A stretch of 64,000 nt of DNA from Allofrancisella inopinata (GTDB lineage Bacteria > Pseudomonadota > Gammaproteobacteria > Francisellales > Francisellaceae), in assembly GCF_012222965.1 (NCBI RefSeq), contig NZ_CP038241.1, forward strand, positions 1,488,001 to 1,552,000, in the 5' to 3' direction. The position numbers and the translations under genes are program-made. The notes under the pieces were generated by a model. It made no database searches. It saw only the letters and a list, made by a program, of their open reading frames with translations, and was not told the DNA's origin. Positions 50,878 to 62,267 of the stretch are shown piece by piece. How positions within the stretch are numbered: position 1 is the stretch's first letter; the number at the start of each line of letters is the position of its first letter.

Positions 50878-51951
50878 ATGACTACATTAATAAATAAAGA
50901 GTTTGCTGAGGGTAATTTTACAAAAAAAAGATATCATCTCAAAAAAGAATCTAATATTCTGTATATTATATTATATGTTAGTTGGAAATTTGAGAAAGGA
51001 TGGTCCATCCTTTCTCCTATTAATACAGAAGAAAAATTTAAGAATGACTGGAAAAATACAATAGAATCTAACTGGTCACGTAGATTTATTATAAATATAG
51101 ATGGTGAAAAACTTATTCCTATATTTAAAATTATTGAAGCTGACCCCGACAATGAAAAAGATTGTTGGAATATTTTAGTTAAAAATATGGCTTCAGGACG
51201 CTCTTGTGTTAATTGCTTTAGTGGAAATGTAGTATTATATTCTGGAGCCTTAGATTCAAGCTCTTCTACTAAAAGCATGGCTATGAATATAGGATACAAG
51301 TTAGCTTTTGGACAATGGTCAAATACTTCAACTATAACTCATTACTCAAAAACTAAGTTACAATCCATTTTACAAATCAGTAATGAAAATGAACTTATTC
51401 AAAAATTAAAAAATTATGTGAATAAGGGTTGTTATGAGTTTTATCCAATAACTATTTATAATAACTTAGGCTTGTATCAACGTATTAAAAAAGAGAATAT
51501 TTACCCTAATATTACTTACAAAGAGGCATTAAATATACCACCTAAAATAACAATTAAAGGTAGAAGTAATATAGAGGTCATGCATAAAGATTCTTATCAA
51601 GACTTCCCAATTGCTGTACATGAATTTGGTCATATGATCGGATTACCAGATGAGTACTTAAGTGATTCTCACATGAATGAAGATATAAGAGATATTTGTA
51701 ATAAATTTAATATTGAAATTCCAGATTTCGATAGTAATAATAAAAATCTAATGTCTATGGGAGATAGGTTTCTACCTTTTTATTATTCCACAATATTATT
51801 TTCATTATATAAAATGTATCCATTGATTAAAGAAGTTAGTTTAATTCCCCTAGGTGAGGAATTAAATATTACAACTATAGATAATAACTATCAAGTTGTA
51901 AATATTGAAGGCTCAACTTTATTTATTAATTATAAAAATTTAATGTCATGA
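50878..51951 (+). CDS. Putative zinc metalloprotease (HExxH)
   Basis: A 357-residue protein with no signal peptide or membrane segment. The zinc signature is HEFGHMIGLPDEY (His248, Glu249, His252, with Asp258/Glu259 as candidate third ligand), typical of metzincin-like peptidases; a later NLMSMGDRF resembles the Met-turn region. The first 240 residues contain SGRSCVNCFSGNVVLYSGAL and are unrecognised. The frame is open to a TTG at 50815, but ATG at 50878 has AAAAGGAGC seven bases before it. Its stop overlaps the start of the next gene (ATGA). It is AT-richer than the neighbouring core genes, which fits transfer. It may be a toxin or secreted effector, but how it is exported is not visible. 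Confidence 0.65.
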   Translation: MTTLINKEFAEGNFTKKRYHLKKESNILYIILYVSWKFEKGWSILSPINTEEKFKNDWKNTIESNWSRRFIINIDGEKLIPIFKIIEADPDNEKDCWNILVKNMASGRSCVNCFSGNVVLYSGALDSSSSTKSMAMNIGYKLAFGQWSNTSTITHYSKTKLQSILQISNENELIQKLKNYVNKGCYEFYPITIYNNLGLYQRIKKENIYPNITYKEALNIPPKITIKGRSNIEVMHKDSYQDFPIAVHEFGHMIGLPDEYLSDSHMNEDIRDICNKFNIEIPDFDSNNKNLMSMGDRFLPFYYSTILFSLYKMYPLIKEVSLIPLGEELNITTIDNNYQVVNIEGSTLFINYKNLMS

Positions 51952-52298
51952 TAGATAAAAATAATATTATTATTGTAAATTCAAGAAATAATGTTGGTTC
52001 TTTCTTTACTTATAATACAAAGGAATGTCAACTAAAGCTTTACGTCAAAAATAATGAGGTTAAAAAAATTGTAGGACATATAGATAAATTAACTTGTCAT
52101 GCCAGTAATTCTCGGATTTCTTTGACAATAGGTAATGAATTTTATGACCTAGATTCATTATCCAATGCTACACATTTTTTAGGCGCGAACCAGGCCTATA
52201 GTAGAAATGAATTTAATGTAAAAACAACGGCTCTTTTGAACAAATGGAATGAAATTAAAAATAATTATAAACATTTAAATAATAGATACCTAAAGTAA
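51948..52298 (+). CDS. Small partner protein of the metalloprotease-like gene
   Basis: A 116-residue soluble protein without signal peptide or recognised domain. The start ATG overlaps the upstream stop, so the two are translationally coupled. Mixed beta/alpha content is suggested by KLYVKNNEVKKIVGHIDKL, and LDSLSNATHFLGANQAYSRNE is a conserved-looking segment. In two-gene units of this kind the small second gene is often an immunity protein or chaperone. That is an inference from layout only. Confidence 0.6.
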   Translation: MIDKNNIIIVNSRNNVGSFFTYNTKECQLKLYVKNNEVKKIVGHIDKLTCHASNSRISLTIGNEFYDLDSLSNATHFLGANQAYSRNEFNVKTTALLNKWNEIKNNYKHLNNRYLK

Positions 52299-52390
52299 CT
52301 ACAGCTTAAACTAAGCCTCACAGACATATCTATAAACCTGTTTACATAGTTTAGTGGAAAGCCTCAAAGGACAAGGCTGACATAGGAAGT

Positions 52391-54277
52391 TTACTTAATA
52401 TACTTATTAACTAACTTAACAAAAGCCATAGGATCTTCTATCTTAGCGCCCTCTACAAACATAGCTTGTAGAAGTAATAACTCCGATAAATCTCCAAAAA
52501 CCTCAGTATCAGGCTCATCTTTTAACCTCTGTACAAGATGATGCTCAGCATTTAGCTCTAATACAGGTTTCATACCCATCCCAGGCATAAATGCTTGTCC
52601 AGCCTCCTCCATCATTTTTTGCATATGTAAACTCATACCATAATCATTTACAACCACACAACTTGGAGAGTCTGTCAAACGCTTAGATAAACGCACATCT
52701 TCAACCTTATCTTTTAACACTTCCTTGATATCTTTTAATACTTTTTCGAAATCCTTAGTTTCTTTTTCAAATTTTTCTTTTGTTTCTTCAGTCTCAAACT
52801 TATCTAAATCTATATTTCCTTTGATTATAGATTTCATATGCTTACCATCAAACTCAGTTAAAGTAGACATCATCCACTCATCTATTCTATCTGTCATTAG
52901 AAGTACTTCAATACCTTTCTTTTTAAATACCTCTAATTGAGGGTTATTTATAGCGGCTTTATAACTATCCGATGTAATATAATAGATAGTATCTTGCCCC
53001 TCTTTCATACGCGAAATATAGTCTGCTAAAGACACCGTTTGTTTAGCATCTTCACTAGCTGTAGAAGTAAACCTTAATAGACCGGCGATTTTCTCTTTAT
53101 TGCTATAGTCATCTGAAACACCTTCTTTTAGCACTTGACCAAAATTATCCCAGAACTTTTGGTATTTCTCTTTATCTTTCTTAGCTAACTTACTTAACTC
53201 ACTAAGAATCTTTGTAGTTGATGCTTTTTTAATTTTATCAATTACTTTATTATGTTGTAGAATTTCACGCGACACATTCAAAGGCAAATCAGCAGAGTCA
53301 ACTACACCTTTAATAAACCTCAAATATGGAGGTAGTAATTCTTTGTTCTCCATAATAAACACTCTACGTACGTATAAAGATAAACCATAATCCTTATCTC
53401 TATTCCAAAAATCAAAAGGTTTATTTTCTGGTATAAATAACAAGCTAGTGTATTCAAGGTTACCTTCTACCTTATTATGGGACCATATCAATGCGTTAGC
53501 AAAATCATGTGAAATATACTTATAGAATTCGTTATACTCATCATCTGTAATCTCATCTTTTGATCTTAACCAGATAGCTTTAGTATTATTTACAGTTTCA
53601 TATTCATCTTTTATAGTTTGCTTACCATCTTTATCAAACTCAACTTTTTTCATTTGGATAGGAGTATTTATACAGTCAGAATACTTATTGACTAACCCTT
53701 TTAAAACTTGGTGCTCCAATAAGTCTTCATGCTCTTTTTTAAGGTGAAGAGTAATCTCTGTACCACGCTTTTCTTTTGTAATAGTCTCTACAGTAAAACC
53801 ATTTTGTGCATCAGATACCCATTTTGTTGCTTGGGATTTATCTTGTCCTGCTTTTCTAGTTCTTACAGTTACCTTATCTGCAACTATAAATGATGAATAA
53901 AAACCAACTCCAAATTGGCCTATCAGCTCATTGTCTTTACTTTTATCACCAGTTAGACTTTCTAAAAATTTTTTAGTGCCTGATTTTGCTATTGTTCCTA
54001 AATTTTCGATAACTTCTTCTTCTGTCATACCAATACCATTATCACTAACAGTTATTGTTTTAGCCTTTTTATCAAAATCTATTTTTATAGCATAATCAGT
54101 ATCATCTTCATTAAGCTGTGCATTTGAAATACTTTCGTATCTAAGTTTCTCAATAGCATCAGAACTATTAGAAACTAGCTCTCTTAGGAATATTTCACGA
54201 TTTGAATATAGCGAATGAATAACTAAATGAAGTAACTTATCTACTTCGGTTTCAAAAGTGTATTTTTTTTCTGACAT
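52391..54277 (-). CDS. htpG: Chaperone HtpG (Hsp90)
   Basis: ATP-dependent cytosolic Hsp90. The N-terminal GHKL domain has [14 protein letters not shown], the [11 protein letters not shown] box and [10 protein letters not shown]. The middle domain has the catalytic Arg in [13 protein letters not shown], and the dimerisation domain ends near residue 628. The length is normal for HtpG. A ribosome-binding site AGAGGG and a sigma-32-like promoter lie upstream. Confidence 0.98.
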   Translation of the reverse strand: MSEKKYTFETEVDKLLHLVIHSLYSNREIFLRELVSNSSDAIEKLRYESISNAQLNEDDTDYAIKIDFDKKAKTITVSDNGIGMTEEEVIENLGTIAKSGTKKFLESLTGDKSKDNELIGQFGVGFYSSFIVADKVTVRTRKAGQDKSQATKWVSDAQNGFTVETITKEKRGTEITLHLKKEHEDLLEHQVLKGLVNKYSDCINTPIQMKKVEFDKDGKQTIKDEYETVNNTKAIWLRSKDEITDDEYNEFYKYISHDFANALIWSHNKVEGNLEYTSLLFIPENKPFDFWNRDKDYGLSLYVRRVFIMENKELLPPYLRFIKGVVDSADLPLNVSREILQHNKVIDKIKKASTTKILSELSKLAKKDKEKYQKFWDNFGQVLKEGVSDDYSNKEKIAGLLRFTSTASEDAKQTVSLADYISRMKEGQDTIYYITSDSYKAAINNPQLEVFKKKGIEVLLMTDRIDEWMMSTLTEFDGKHMKSIIKGNIDLDKFETEETKEKFEKETKDFEKVLKDIKEVLKDKVEDVRLSKRLTDSPSCVVVNDYGMSLHMQKMMEEAGQAFMPGMGMKPVLELNAEHHLVQRLKDEPDTEVFGDLSELLLLQAMFVEGAKIEDPMAFVKLVNKYIK

Positions 54278-54323
54278 TTATATAACCCTCTTTTATTAGA
54301 TTAACCTACTTACAACATGGTTA

Positions 54324-54351
54324 ATATGAGAGTTATATATTATTTTTCAAG
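54324..54351 (-). promoter_or_regulatory. Sigma-32 type promoter of htpG
   Basis: On the minus strand CTTGAAA (54351-54345) is followed after 13 bases by TCTCATAT (54331-54324). The -35 box is perfect and the -10 box agrees with CCCCATnT at six of eight positions. Spacer length equals that of the groES promoter at 5072-5099. It lies about 50 bases before the htpG start. Confidence 0.65.
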
Positions 54352-54360
54352 ATTTTTTTA

Positions 54361-55101
54361 TTAAGCTACTTGTAAAAAATTTTCCTGACCAACATTTATA
54401 TCGTAGTTTGAGCATTTAAAATAAATTTTATCAAAAATAACTTTAGGACAATACTTTATCTTTTTATTCATATCATATGCTCGCACCCAATTAGCTTGTT
54501 GGCCTAAAGTCATTGGCCAAGGACCATCTACTATAGGCAATTTCGCTAAAGTAATTGCTACTTGCATATTATCATAATTGGTAATAGCATTTCTAATAAT
54601 AATAAACATATTTTGATATTCTTCAGGAATAATTAGTAGTGCCCAATTATCAAAGCTATTAGAGGGATCAAATGAACGATCTTGGGGTGCTGGCCCTAAA
54701 GAAAGATTAACCGGCAACCATGTCAACCAACTATTAGTAATTTTACTACATTGTTGGCTTTGATTATCAAGGTCACTTACAACAGAAGCTGGGGCTCCAA
54801 TAGCTTTTAGCATTGCAATAATATTTTGTTTAGCAGCTTCAGAGTGTATACCTCCATGATTTAAACCTCTATCTAAGATCTCTATCCACGAACTTTTGTC
54901 AAAAATATGATGCCTACTCATGGGATTACTTTGGCCCACTTGAGGATCACAATAAATTATCTCTTGAGAAAGATTGCAATGGTCAAATTGTCCTCCTTTT
55001 ATTTCCTTAGGTTTAGATTTATTAACCTCTGGATAACATATAAAAGAATTACCAATTTGGAAAGTTAGCACTAAAAGTAAAAAATAAAAAGGTTGAAACA
55101 T
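54361..55101 (-). CDS. Secreted protein with HNH-like motif
   Basis: A 246-residue protein with a signal peptide (about 1-20). Six cysteines (22, 42, 51, 118, 218, 230) suggest disulfides outside the cytosol. SRHHIFDKSSW (His64-His65) and, about 65 residues on, WLPVNLSLGPAPQDRSFDPSNSFD are reminiscent of HNH/endonuclease VII-like toxins (xHH, then W-P-N, GP, R-DP). This would make it a secreted nuclease, but the match is weak and the finger cysteines of many HNH proteins are not arranged as usual. The gene begins inside no operon and ends near the htpG promoter. Confidence 0.5.
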   Translation of the reverse strand: MFQPFYFLLLVLTFQIGNSFICYPEVNKSKPKEIKGGQFDHCNLSQEIIYCDPQVGQSNPMSRHHIFDKSSWIEILDRGLNHGGIHSEAAKQNIIAMLKAIGAPASVVSDLDNQSQQCSKITNSWLTWLPVNLSLGPAPQDRSFDPSNSFDNWALLIIPEEYQNMFIIIRNAITNYDNMQVAITLAKLPIVDGPWPMTLGQQANWVRAYDMNKKIKYCPKVIFDKIYFKCSNYDINVGQENFLQVA

Positions 55102-55234
55102 TCTAAGTATTTAAATTTGTGAATGTAAAATTATAACCTTTCTGCGATTAAAACTACAATAAAAATAGAATTTTTTAAGTGTTTAAAAAATGACTTTTAA
55201 CTTTAAGAGATTAAACGAATTAAAGAATGAAAAA

Positions 55235-55672
55235 CTATTCTTCGTTAGCTGATTCTTCAGCTTGTGGTCTATCTACTAGTTCAATGAAAGCCATAGGTGC
55301 TTTATCACCAAATCTATATCCACATTTTAGAACTCTAGTATAACCACCTGCTCTTTCAGCGAAACGCGCTCCAAATTCTTCAAAAAGCTTTTTTACTGCC
55401 GCTTTATTTCTCAAGAAATCAAAAGCTTGTCTTCTTAAAGCTACAGACTGTGATTTAAACTCATTAGAGTTTATATCTAACTCATTTCTTAATTTATGTT
55501 CTCTTTTTGCTAAAGTAACTAAAGGCTCAACTATTGTTCTTAGTTCTTTAGCTTTAGGTAATGTAGTTTTGATAATCTCATGATTAATAAGAGAAGCTGA
55601 CATGTTTTTGAACATTGCTTTTCTATGACTACTAGTTCTGCTGAACTTCCTACCTTGTTTATGATGTCTCAT
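55235..55672 (-). CDS. rplQ: Ribosomal protein L17
   Basis: Last gene of the alpha operon. The 145 residues begin [21 protein letters not shown] as in all L17 proteins, with a longer acidic tail than E. coli (127 residues). L17 binds 23S rRNA near the exit tunnel. Confidence 0.98.
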   Translation of the reverse strand: MRHHKQGRKFSRTSSHRKAMFKNMSASLINHEIIKTTLPKAKELRTIVEPLVTLAKREHKLRNELDINSNEFKSQSVALRRQAFDFLRNKAAVKKLFEEFGARFAERAGGYTRVLKCGYRFGDKAPMAFIELVDRPQAEESANEE

Positions 55673-55716
55673 AGTAATTACTCCTTTATAGTTAATATTA
55701 TTTGATTACTATATAT

Positions 55717-56688
55717 TTATTTACCTTCAACTAATTCTCTAAAATTATCAATTACAACTCCTAGAGATAAGTTGTTATCTATAAGTATCTGCTTAATTTC
55801 ATTAAGAGATTTTTTACCTAGGTTAGGTATTTTCATTAGTTGCGACTCAGAGTATTGAACTAGATCTCCTAAATATTTAATATTTTCAGCCCGTAGACAA
55901 TTAGATGATCTAACTGTAAGTTCTAAATCATCTATCGGCTTAAGAAGTATCGGATCAATATTAGAATCTATTAAAGCATCTCCGATCTTACTGTGATTTG
56001 GCACCTTTAATGAGACAAATACTGACATTTGTTCACAAAAGTATTCCAACGATTTTGTAACAGCTTCTAATGGTTCTATAGTCCCGTTTGTTTTTAGAAA
56101 TATTTCTAATATTTCACTATCATCATTCTCAATAACTTCAAAGGCTACCTTTTTAGCTGGGTTAAAATCAGCATCTACAGCTATATCACCTACTTTCTCT
56201 AATTCAGCAGGCATCGCTGAAAGGATACCAACGTTTCTTCCCCAAACAACGCTAGCTACTAAGTTAAGTTCTCTCTTATTCGTTAAAGTTGCAATCACTT
56301 GATCTTTATTTATAATTTCAACTCCACCAGTAGGTTTAAAGTCGCCTGCTGTAACAACGCCACTTTTATTAACTGATAGCTCTAGTTCAACATTATCAAC
56401 ATTTTCATCAAGCTTTACCGCTACTTTTTTCAAATTTGAAACTACTTCAACAATGTCTTCCTTAACATCATCTAATGTAGAATATTCATGCAAAACACCT
56501 TTTATATTTACTTTAACTATAGATGCTCCAGGCAAAGATGAAAGCAGAACCCTTCTAATTGAGTTACCAAGAATATGAGCCATACCTTTTTCCACAGGAG
56601 AAAGCTGCACCTTATATCCAAAAGCACCCAATTCTTCTATAAGTCGTACACTAGGTGTAAATTCCTGTTTCAAATTATTATTACTCAC
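55717..56688 (-). CDS. rpoA: RNA polymerase alpha subunit
   Basis: A 323-residue alpha subunit with the N-terminal dimerisation domain ([25 protein letters not shown]) and the C-terminal DNA- and activator-binding domain ([19 protein letters not shown]...[12 protein letters not shown]). Francisella genomes are known to encode two different alpha subunits; this is the copy in the ribosomal alpha operon. It sits between rpsD and rplQ. Confidence 0.97.
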   Translation of the reverse strand: MSNNNLKQEFTPSVRLIEELGAFGYKVQLSPVEKGMAHILGNSIRRVLLSSLPGASIVKVNIKGVLHEYSTLDDVKEDIVEVVSNLKKVAVKLDENVDNVELELSVNKSGVVTAGDFKPTGGVEIINKDQVIATLTNKRELNLVASVVWGRNVGILSAMPAELEKVGDIAVDADFNPAKKVAFEVIENDDSEILEIFLKTNGTIEPLEAVTKSLEYFCEQMSVFVSLKVPNHSKIGDALIDSNIDPILLKPIDDLELTVRSSNCLRAENIKYLGDLVQYSESQLMKIPNLGKKSLNEIKQILIDNNLSLGVVIDNFRELVEGK

Positions 56689-56751
56689 TAAAAATCTCCT
56701 TGAAATAAGGCTATAATGAGCTACTAAAGTAATGAATCTTAAAAAATATAA

Positions 56752-57372
56752 TTACTTAGAGTAAAGCTCGACAATTAATTGTTCATTTATATCTGACGAT
56801 AATTCAGATCTATCTGGAGAAGTTTTTAAAGTTCCCTCTAAAGTATCAGTATTTACATCTATCCAAGAAAGTTCTTTTCTATGTTTTGCAAGCTCTACTG
56901 CATTTTGTATTCTCAATTGGTTCTTAGCTTTTTCCTTAACCGCAACAACATCACCAGCTTTTATTTGCGCAGATGGTATATTACATGTTTTACCATTTAA
57001 TAATATACCTTTATGCACGACTAATTGTCTTGCTTCAGCTCTAGTCGCGGCAAACCCCATTCTATAAACTAAGTTGTCTAATCTTGACTCTAAAAGCTCT
57101 AGTAAAGTAGCTCCTGTGTTACCTTTTCTTCTACTTGCTTCAATATAGTATTTCTTAAATTGACCCTCTAAAATACCATACATACGACGAACTTTTTGCT
57201 TTTCTCTTAACTGAAGACCATAGTCAGAAAGACGAGCCTTTCTAGCTCCATGCTGACCTGGCGCTGTATTCATTTTACATTTTTCATCAATAGCTTTTAC
57301 GCCACTTTTTAAGAATAAATCTGTACCTTCTCTTCTAGAAAGTTTACACTTTGGTCCTAGATATCTAGCCAT
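56752..57372 (-). CDS. rpsD: Ribosomal protein S4
   Basis: Primary 16S rRNA-binding assembly protein, 206 residues, beginning [19 protein letters not shown] with an S4 RNA-binding domain ([28 protein letters not shown]). In the alpha operon S4 can repress translation of the operon mRNA. Confidence 0.98.
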   Translation of the reverse strand: MARYLGPKCKLSRREGTDLFLKSGVKAIDEKCKMNTAPGQHGARKARLSDYGLQLREKQKVRRMYGILEGQFKKYYIEASRRKGNTGATLLELLESRLDNLVYRMGFAATRAEARQLVVHKGILLNGKTCNIPSAQIKAGDVVAVKEKAKNQLRIQNAVELAKHRKELSWIDVNTDTLEGTLKTSPDRSELSSDINEQLIVELYSK

Positions 57373-57393
57373 TATAAAATTCCCTTTAAAATA

Positions 57394-57783
57394 TTAAACA
57401 CGACGTTTCTTAGGAGGACGACATCCATTATGAGGCAAACCAGTCACATCTGTGATACTAGTTACCTTCAAGTTCTTAGCATTCAAAGCTCTAACAGCTG
57501 AATCTCTACCTGAACCTGGTCCTTTTACTAAAACATCTACATTCTTAACACCATATTCTAAGGCCACATCAGCTGCTCTTTCTGCTGCAACTTGAGCAGC
57601 AAATGGTGTACTTTTTCTTGACCCTCTAAAGCCACTACCACCAGACGTAGCCCATGATAAAGCGTTACCTTGTCTATCCGTAATAGTTACTATAGTGTTA
57701 TTAAAAGAAGAGTAAATATGAGCAACTGCATCAGTAACTACTCTTTTTACTTTTTTCTTTGTTGATCTAACAGACTTAGCCAT
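57394..57783 (-). CDS. rpsK: Ribosomal protein S11
   Basis: A 129-residue 30S platform protein. The core [21 protein letters not shown] and [18 protein letters not shown] and the tail [13 protein letters not shown]-like end ([13 protein letters not shown]) identify it. It lies between rpsM and rpsD. Confidence 0.98.
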   Translation of the reverse strand: MAKSVRSTKKKVKRVVTDAVAHIYSSFNNTIVTITDRQGNALSWATSGGSGFRGSRKSTPFAAQVAAERAADVALEYGVKNVDVLVKGPGSGRDSAVRALNAKNLKVTSITDVTGLPHNGCRPPKKRRV

Positions 57784-57819
57784 ATAATCTACCCTTTAAT
57801 CGTTATAGTTATAATTGTA

Positions 57820-58176
57820 TTATGCCTTTATAGGCTTTCTCGGACCTTTACGAGTACGAGCATTAGTCTTTGTTCTTTGCCCTCTTACAGGAAGGCTACG
57901 ACGATGTCTTCTACCTCTGTAGCAACCCAAATCCATAAGTCTTTTTATATCCATAGAAACTTCACGACGTAAATCACCTTCTACAGTAAATTTAGCAACT
58001 TCTGCTCTTAAGCTCTCAACTTGCTCTTCTGTTAAATCCTTGATTTTAACAGTTGGATTTAATTTGCAATTCTCACAAATTTTCATCGCTCTTGTTTTAC
58101 CTATTCCATAAATCGAAGTCAATCCTATTACAGCGTGTTTATGAACAGGAATATTAACACCAGCTATACGAGCCAT
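57820..58176 (-). CDS. rpsM: Ribosomal protein S13
   Basis: A 118-residue 30S head protein that touches the P-site tRNA and the L5/L31 bridge. It begins [26 protein letters not shown] and ends with the basic [11 protein letters not shown] tail. It is first gene of the alpha operon proper, after rpmJ. Confidence 0.98.
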   Translation of the reverse strand: MARIAGVNIPVHKHAVIGLTSIYGIGKTRAMKICENCKLNPTVKIKDLTEEQVESLRAEVAKFTVEGDLRREVSMDIKRLMDLGCYRGRRHRRSLPVRGQRTKTNARTRKGPRKPIKA

Positions 58177-58291
58177 TTATTTCACTCCTAATAATTATTC
58201 TTAGTTTAGTGCTATCACAAGCAATTAGTAACTTGCTAGGATAACTTTTTAAAAACAAATAATCAAGCTTTATTTATATAAGCTTGGTACC

Positions 58292-58405
58292 TTAACCTTG
58301 TCTTTGCTTATGTCTAGGATCAGTACATATAACGCGAACAACTCTATTACGTTTTATAACCTTACAATTCCTACACATTTTTTTAACTGAAGCTCTAACT
58401 TTCAT
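58292..58405 (-). CDS. rpmJ: Ribosomal protein L36
   Basis: A 37-codon gene. The product begins [20 protein letters not shown] and ends RHKQRQG. Cys11, Cys14, Cys27 and His32 make the zinc site. It sits in its usual place between secY and rpsM. Confidence 0.97.
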
Positions 58406-58426
58406 TATATTTCTCCAAAAATTTCT

Positions 58427-59755
58427 CTACTTTTTCTTACTGCTGAGATTTGCTTTTTTCAATAAAGAATCATACTGAGTTGACATCATATGTGATCTCA
58501 CTTGAGCCATGAAATCCATCATAACCACTACCACAATTAGCAACGAAGTACCACCAAATGTAAATGACAATCCCTGTGCAAAAAATTTAACTACAAATAT
58601 AGGCAATAAACATATTGCTGTAATATACAACGATCCTACCAAAGTTAGCCTTGTCATAACTGCATCTATATATTTAGCAGTTTGCTCACCAGGTCTAACA
58701 CCAGAAATGTAAGCTCCTGACTTTTTCAGGTTATCAGCTGTTTCTTTTGGATTAAATACTAAAGAAGTATAAAAGAAACAGAAAAATATAATAGTTACTG
58801 CAAATACTATAGTGTAAACTATACTACCGGGTTGAAGTATTTCTGAAACATCCGCCAACCAACTTAATGAACTATAGTTAGATAGCCAACCAAACAATAC
58901 ACCTGGTACCATAAGTATCGAAGATGCAAATATCGCTGGAATCACCCCTGCCATGTTAAGTTTTAATGGTAAATGGCTAGTTTGAGCAGCATACATTTTT
59001 CTACCCTGCTGTCTTTTAGCGTAATTTACAGTTATTTTTCTTTGAGCACTTTCCATAAACACTACAAAAGCAATCACTAGTAGTAGTAAAATAAGTAGTA
59101 CCCAAACTGATAAATAAGTTATACTAGAGCCTGGTGCATTAGCTTGTGAAATAGTATTTAAAATTTCAGCAGGAAGGTTAGCTACAATACCAGAGAAGAT
59201 TAATAATGAAATACCATTACCAACACCTCTTTCTGTAATTTGCTCACCTAACCACATCAAAAACATACTACCTGTAGTCACCGAAACGATAGTTGTCAAA
59301 TAAAACAAAACAGTATTATTTGTTGTTACTAAACCATCTTGATGTAACACAAAAGCAACTATACCTAAAGATTGCACCAGTGCTAAAGCAAGAGTCAAAT
59401 ATCTAGTATATTGAGTTATTTTTTTCTGTCCAGATTCACCTTCTTTTTTTAGCTCCATAAACTTAGGATAAACTGCTGACAGCATTTGAAAAATTATAGA
59501 TGCTGAGATATAAGGCATTACACCTAGAGCAAATATACTCATCTGAGTAAGAGCGCCGCCAGAGAACATATTAAACATACTCATCAAACCACTAGTTGAT
59601 GAGCGTTGATTAGAAATAATATCTACCAATTTTGCTGGATCTATGTTCGGAATAGGAATATAAACTCCTAACCTAAACACGATAATAGCCATCACAACAA
59701 AGATCAAACGAGATTTTAATTCACTTGTACCCGAAGCACTATTAAACTTTGACAT
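58427..59755 (-). CDS. secY: Protein translocase subunit SecY
   Basis: Channel-forming ten-helix subunit of SecYEG, 442 residues. The plug and helix 2 region ([29 protein letters not shown]), [22 protein letters not shown] and the cytoplasmic loop [19 protein letters not shown] are conserved. It is located between rplO and rpmJ. Confidence 0.98.
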   Translation of the reverse strand: MSKFNSASGTSELKSRLIFVVMAIIVFRLGVYIPIPNIDPAKLVDIISNQRSSTSGLMSMFNMFSGGALTQMSIFALGVMPYISASIIFQMLSAVYPKFMELKKEGESGQKKITQYTRYLTLALALVQSLGIVAFVLHQDGLVTTNNTVLFYLTTIVSVTTGSMFLMWLGEQITERGVGNGISLLIFSGIVANLPAEILNTISQANAPGSSITYLSVWVLLILLLLVIAFVVFMESAQRKITVNYAKRQQGRKMYAAQTSHLPLKLNMAGVIPAIFASSILMVPGVLFGWLSNYSSLSWLADVSEILQPGSIVYTIVFAVTIIFFCFFYTSLVFNPKETADNLKKSGAYISGVRPGEQTAKYIDAVMTRLTLVGSLYITAICLLPIFVVKFFAQGLSFTFGGTSLLIVVVVMMDFMAQVRSHMMSTQYDSLLKKANLSSKKK

Positions 59756-59766
59756 ATTTTTGTTTC

Positions 59767-60198
59767 TTACTCTACTTTACCGCCAGCTTTTTCAATAGCT
59801 TCTTTTGCACCTTTAGTGCAAGCCACTCCTTTTAGATTAACAGCTTTTTGAATCTCTCCACTAGCTATAACCTTAGCTATTTTTATATCTTTTCTAACAA
59901 GACCAAAGTCTTTCAGAATATCCAAAGTAATCTCATCTGCTGCAATATTGTTTAATTCATGCAATCTGATTTCAGCAACATATCTCTTAGTTGAAGAAGT
60001 AAAACCAAACTTTGGTAGTCTTCTTTGCAAAGGCATTTGTCCACCTTCAAAACCTACTTTATGATAGCCACCTGAACGCGCTTTTTGTCCCTTATGACCT
60101 TTACCAGAAGTTTTTCCCAGTCCACTTCCAATACCACGACCTAGTCTCTTAGGAGCACTTTTTGAGCCAACAGCAGGAGCAATTGTATTTAATTTCAT
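59767..60198 (-). CDS. rplO: Ribosomal protein L15
   Basis: A 143-residue 50S protein. It begins [41 protein letters not shown], the glycine/basic extension that threads into 23S rRNA. The C-terminal [16 protein letters not shown] is as expected. Confidence 0.98.
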   Translation of the reverse strand: MKLNTIAPAVGSKSAPKRLGRGIGSGLGKTSGKGHKGQKARSGGYHKVGFEGGQMPLQRRLPKFGFTSSTKRYVAEIRLHELNNIAADEITLDILKDFGLVRKDIKIAKVIASGEIQKAVNLKGVACTKGAKEAIEKAGGKVE

Positions 60199-60204
60199 CT
60201 TATA

Positions 60205-60390
60205 CTACCCCTCTACTTTAACCATATAATATATTTTATTAGCCATACCTCTATTTTCAGCAGTGTCAAGAACTTCTACTGTATGGCGTATCTTTCTTAA
60301 CCCCAAACCTCTAGCGCATGCTATATGGTTTTGCTTACGGCCAATAAGACTTTTTACTAAAGTAACCTTGAATGTTTTAGCTTGAGTCAT
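60205..60390 (-). CDS. rpmD: Ribosomal protein L30
   Basis: A 61-residue 50S protein, [36 protein letters not shown], in its usual position between rpsE and rplO, six bases from each. Confidence 0.97.
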   Translation of the reverse strand: MTQAKTFKVTLVKSLIGRKQNHIACARGLGLRKIRHTVEVLDTAENRGMANKIYYMVKVEG

Positions 60391-60396
60391 TTTAAA

Positions 60397-60897
60397 TTAC
60401 TCCTGAATCTCTTCAACAGAAAGACCTCTTTTCTCAGCGATCTCTTCTGGTGATTTAATTTTTGCCAAACCAGCGATAGTAGCTCTAACAACGTTTGCTG
60501 GGTTAGTTGAACCATAAGTCTTTGCTAAAACGTTATGCACACCTACAGCTTCAAAAACTGCACGCATAGCACCACCAGCAATAATACCTGTACCCGCTGA
60601 AGCAGGTTGCATAAACACCTTAGATGCTCCATGATTCGACATCACCGGATACCATAACGTATCATTATTTAAATTTACTGATACCATGTTTCTTTTAGCG
60701 CTTTCCATAGCCTTTTGGATAGCTATAGGCACTTCTCTTGATTTACCTCTACCTATTCCAATCTTGCCTTTGCCATCACCCACAACTGTCAAGGCAGCAA
60801 AGCTCATAATTCTACCACCTTTTACTGTCTTAGAGTGCCTTTTAACACTAACCAACTTTTCAATCAGTTCTTCATTTTTTTTCACTTCATTAGACAT
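60397..60897 (-). CDS. rpsE: Ribosomal protein S5
   Basis: A 166-residue 30S protein important for decoding accuracy. The double-stranded RNA-binding domain ([39 protein letters not shown]) is followed by the S5 C-terminal domain with [20 protein letters not shown]. Confidence 0.98.
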   Translation of the reverse strand: MSNEVKKNEELIEKLVSVKRHSKTVKGGRIMSFAALTVVGDGKGKIGIGRGKSREVPIAIQKAMESAKRNMVSVNLNNDTLWYPVMSNHGASKVFMQPASAGTGIIAGGAMRAVFEAVGVHNVLAKTYGSTNPANVVRATIAGLAKIKSPEEIAEKRGLSVEEIQE

Positions 60898-60924
60898 AAT
60901 GAATAATCATCCATATTTTATTTA

Positions 60925-61278
60925 TTAAAACTGTAGACCATGTTCTCTAGCAGCATCTGCTAAAGCCTTAACACGTCCATGATACTTATATCCTGATCTA
61001 TCAAAAGCAACTCTTTCTATACCTTTTTCTTTGCATCTATTAGCGATTACTTCACCAATAACTATAGCAGATGCCACATTTCCAGTATATTTACACTTTG
61101 CTTTTATATCTTTTTCTACAGTAGATGCAGCAGCCAATACAGTAGAACCATCACCAGAAATAACTTGAGCATAAATATGCTTAGGTGTTCTATAAACACA
61201 AAGCCTAGTATGCCCTAATTCTTTTAGCTTGATTCTAGTACGCTTACTACGATTCAAACGAGCAGTTTTCTTATCCAT
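60925..61278 (-). CDS. rplR: Ribosomal protein L18
   Basis: A 117-residue 5S rRNA-binding protein. [16 protein letters not shown] and the C-terminal [26 protein letters not shown] are conserved. It lies between rplF and rpsE. Confidence 0.98.
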   Translation of the reverse strand: MDKKTARLNRSKRTRIKLKELGHTRLCVYRTPKHIYAQVISGDGSTVLAAASTVEKDIKAKCKYTGNVASAIVIGEVIANRCKEKGIERVAFDRSGYKYHGRVKALADAAREHGLQF

Positions 61279-61298
61279 AATAATACTATCCTTTACTA

Positions 61299-61835
61299 CT
61301 ACTTCTTCTTAGCTTCTTTCTTAGCTACAAATTCGTCTTCATAACGAACACCTTTACCTTTATAAGGTTCAGGTTTTCTATAATCTCTAATTTCGGCAGC
61401 TACTTTACCTAAAAGCTCCTTATCAGCACCTTTTAAAACTATCTCTGTAGGAGCTGGAGTTTCTGCTATTATCCCCTCAGGCAGCTGATAAACAACAGGG
61501 TGTGAAAAACCTAAAGTTAAATTTAATTCACTACCTTGAGCTTTAGCACGGTAACCAACACCTATAATTTTTAACTTTCTTTCAAATCCTTTTGTTACAC
61601 CTTCAACCATATTACTTAATATAGCTCTAGCTGTACCAGATTGGGCAATAGCATTTTTGCTATTACTTGAAGGCTTGATATTAGCAACGTTATCAGCGAT
61701 ATCAAAATTCACATCAGTAGAGAATTTTTTTGTCAAAGTTGCTTTAGCACCTTTAACCTGCACCTCATTACCAGCAGCCACACTTATGCTAACTCCACTT
61801 GGTATAATGACAGGTTTTTTACCTATTCTTGACAT
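61299..61835 (-). CDS. rplF: Ribosomal protein L6
   Basis: A 178-residue 50S protein next to the sarcin-ricin loop, made of two L6 domains. It begins [15 protein letters not shown] and includes [14 protein letters not shown] and [17 protein letters not shown]. Confidence 0.98.
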   Translation of the reverse strand: MSRIGKKPVIIPSGVSISVAAGNEVQVKGAKATLTKKFSTDVNFDIADNVANIKPSSNSKNAIAQSGTARAILSNMVEGVTKGFERKLKIIGVGYRAKAQGSELNLTLGFSHPVVYQLPEGIIAETPAPTEIVLKGADKELLGKVAAEIRDYRKPEPYKGKGVRYEDEFVAKKEAKKK

Positions 61836-61853
61836 TATTATATTCCTCCAAAA

Positions 61854-62252
61854 TTAAGCCACGTAGCCAATAATTTCACCACCAATACCAAGAGCTCTAG
61901 CCTCTCTATCACTCACCAAACCTTTGGAAGTAGAAACGATAGCAACACCAAAACCACCATATACTTTAGGTAACTCTGCATGTGACTTATATATTCTTAA
62001 ACTTGGCCTAGAAACTCTCTTGATCATCTCAATCACAGGAGCACCAGCATGGTATTTAAGCTCAATATTTATAGAAGGATGACCCTTTGCTGTTGTTGCT
62101 TTTGAACATTGTGCAACATAACCTTCTTTTACCAAAAAGTTTGCTATTTCCATTTTCATTTTTGAAAAAGGAATAGAAACGGTTTCTTTATGTGCCGAAA
62201 GACCATTTCTAATTCTTGTAAACATATCCGCTATAGGATCTTGCATACTCAT
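61854..62252 (-). CDS. rpsH: Ribosomal protein S8
   Basis: A 132-residue 16S rRNA-binding protein. It begins [17 protein letters not shown] and ends with [26 protein letters not shown]. In E. coli S8 represses the spc operon. Confidence 0.98.
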   Translation of the reverse strand: MSMQDPIADMFTRIRNGLSAHKETVSIPFSKMKMEIANFLVKEGYVAQCSKATTAKGHPSINIELKYHAGAPVIEMIKRVSRPSLRIYKSHAELPKVYGGFGVAIVSTSKGLVSDREARALGIGGEIIGYVA

Positions 62253-62267
62253 AATCTAAATTCCTTA

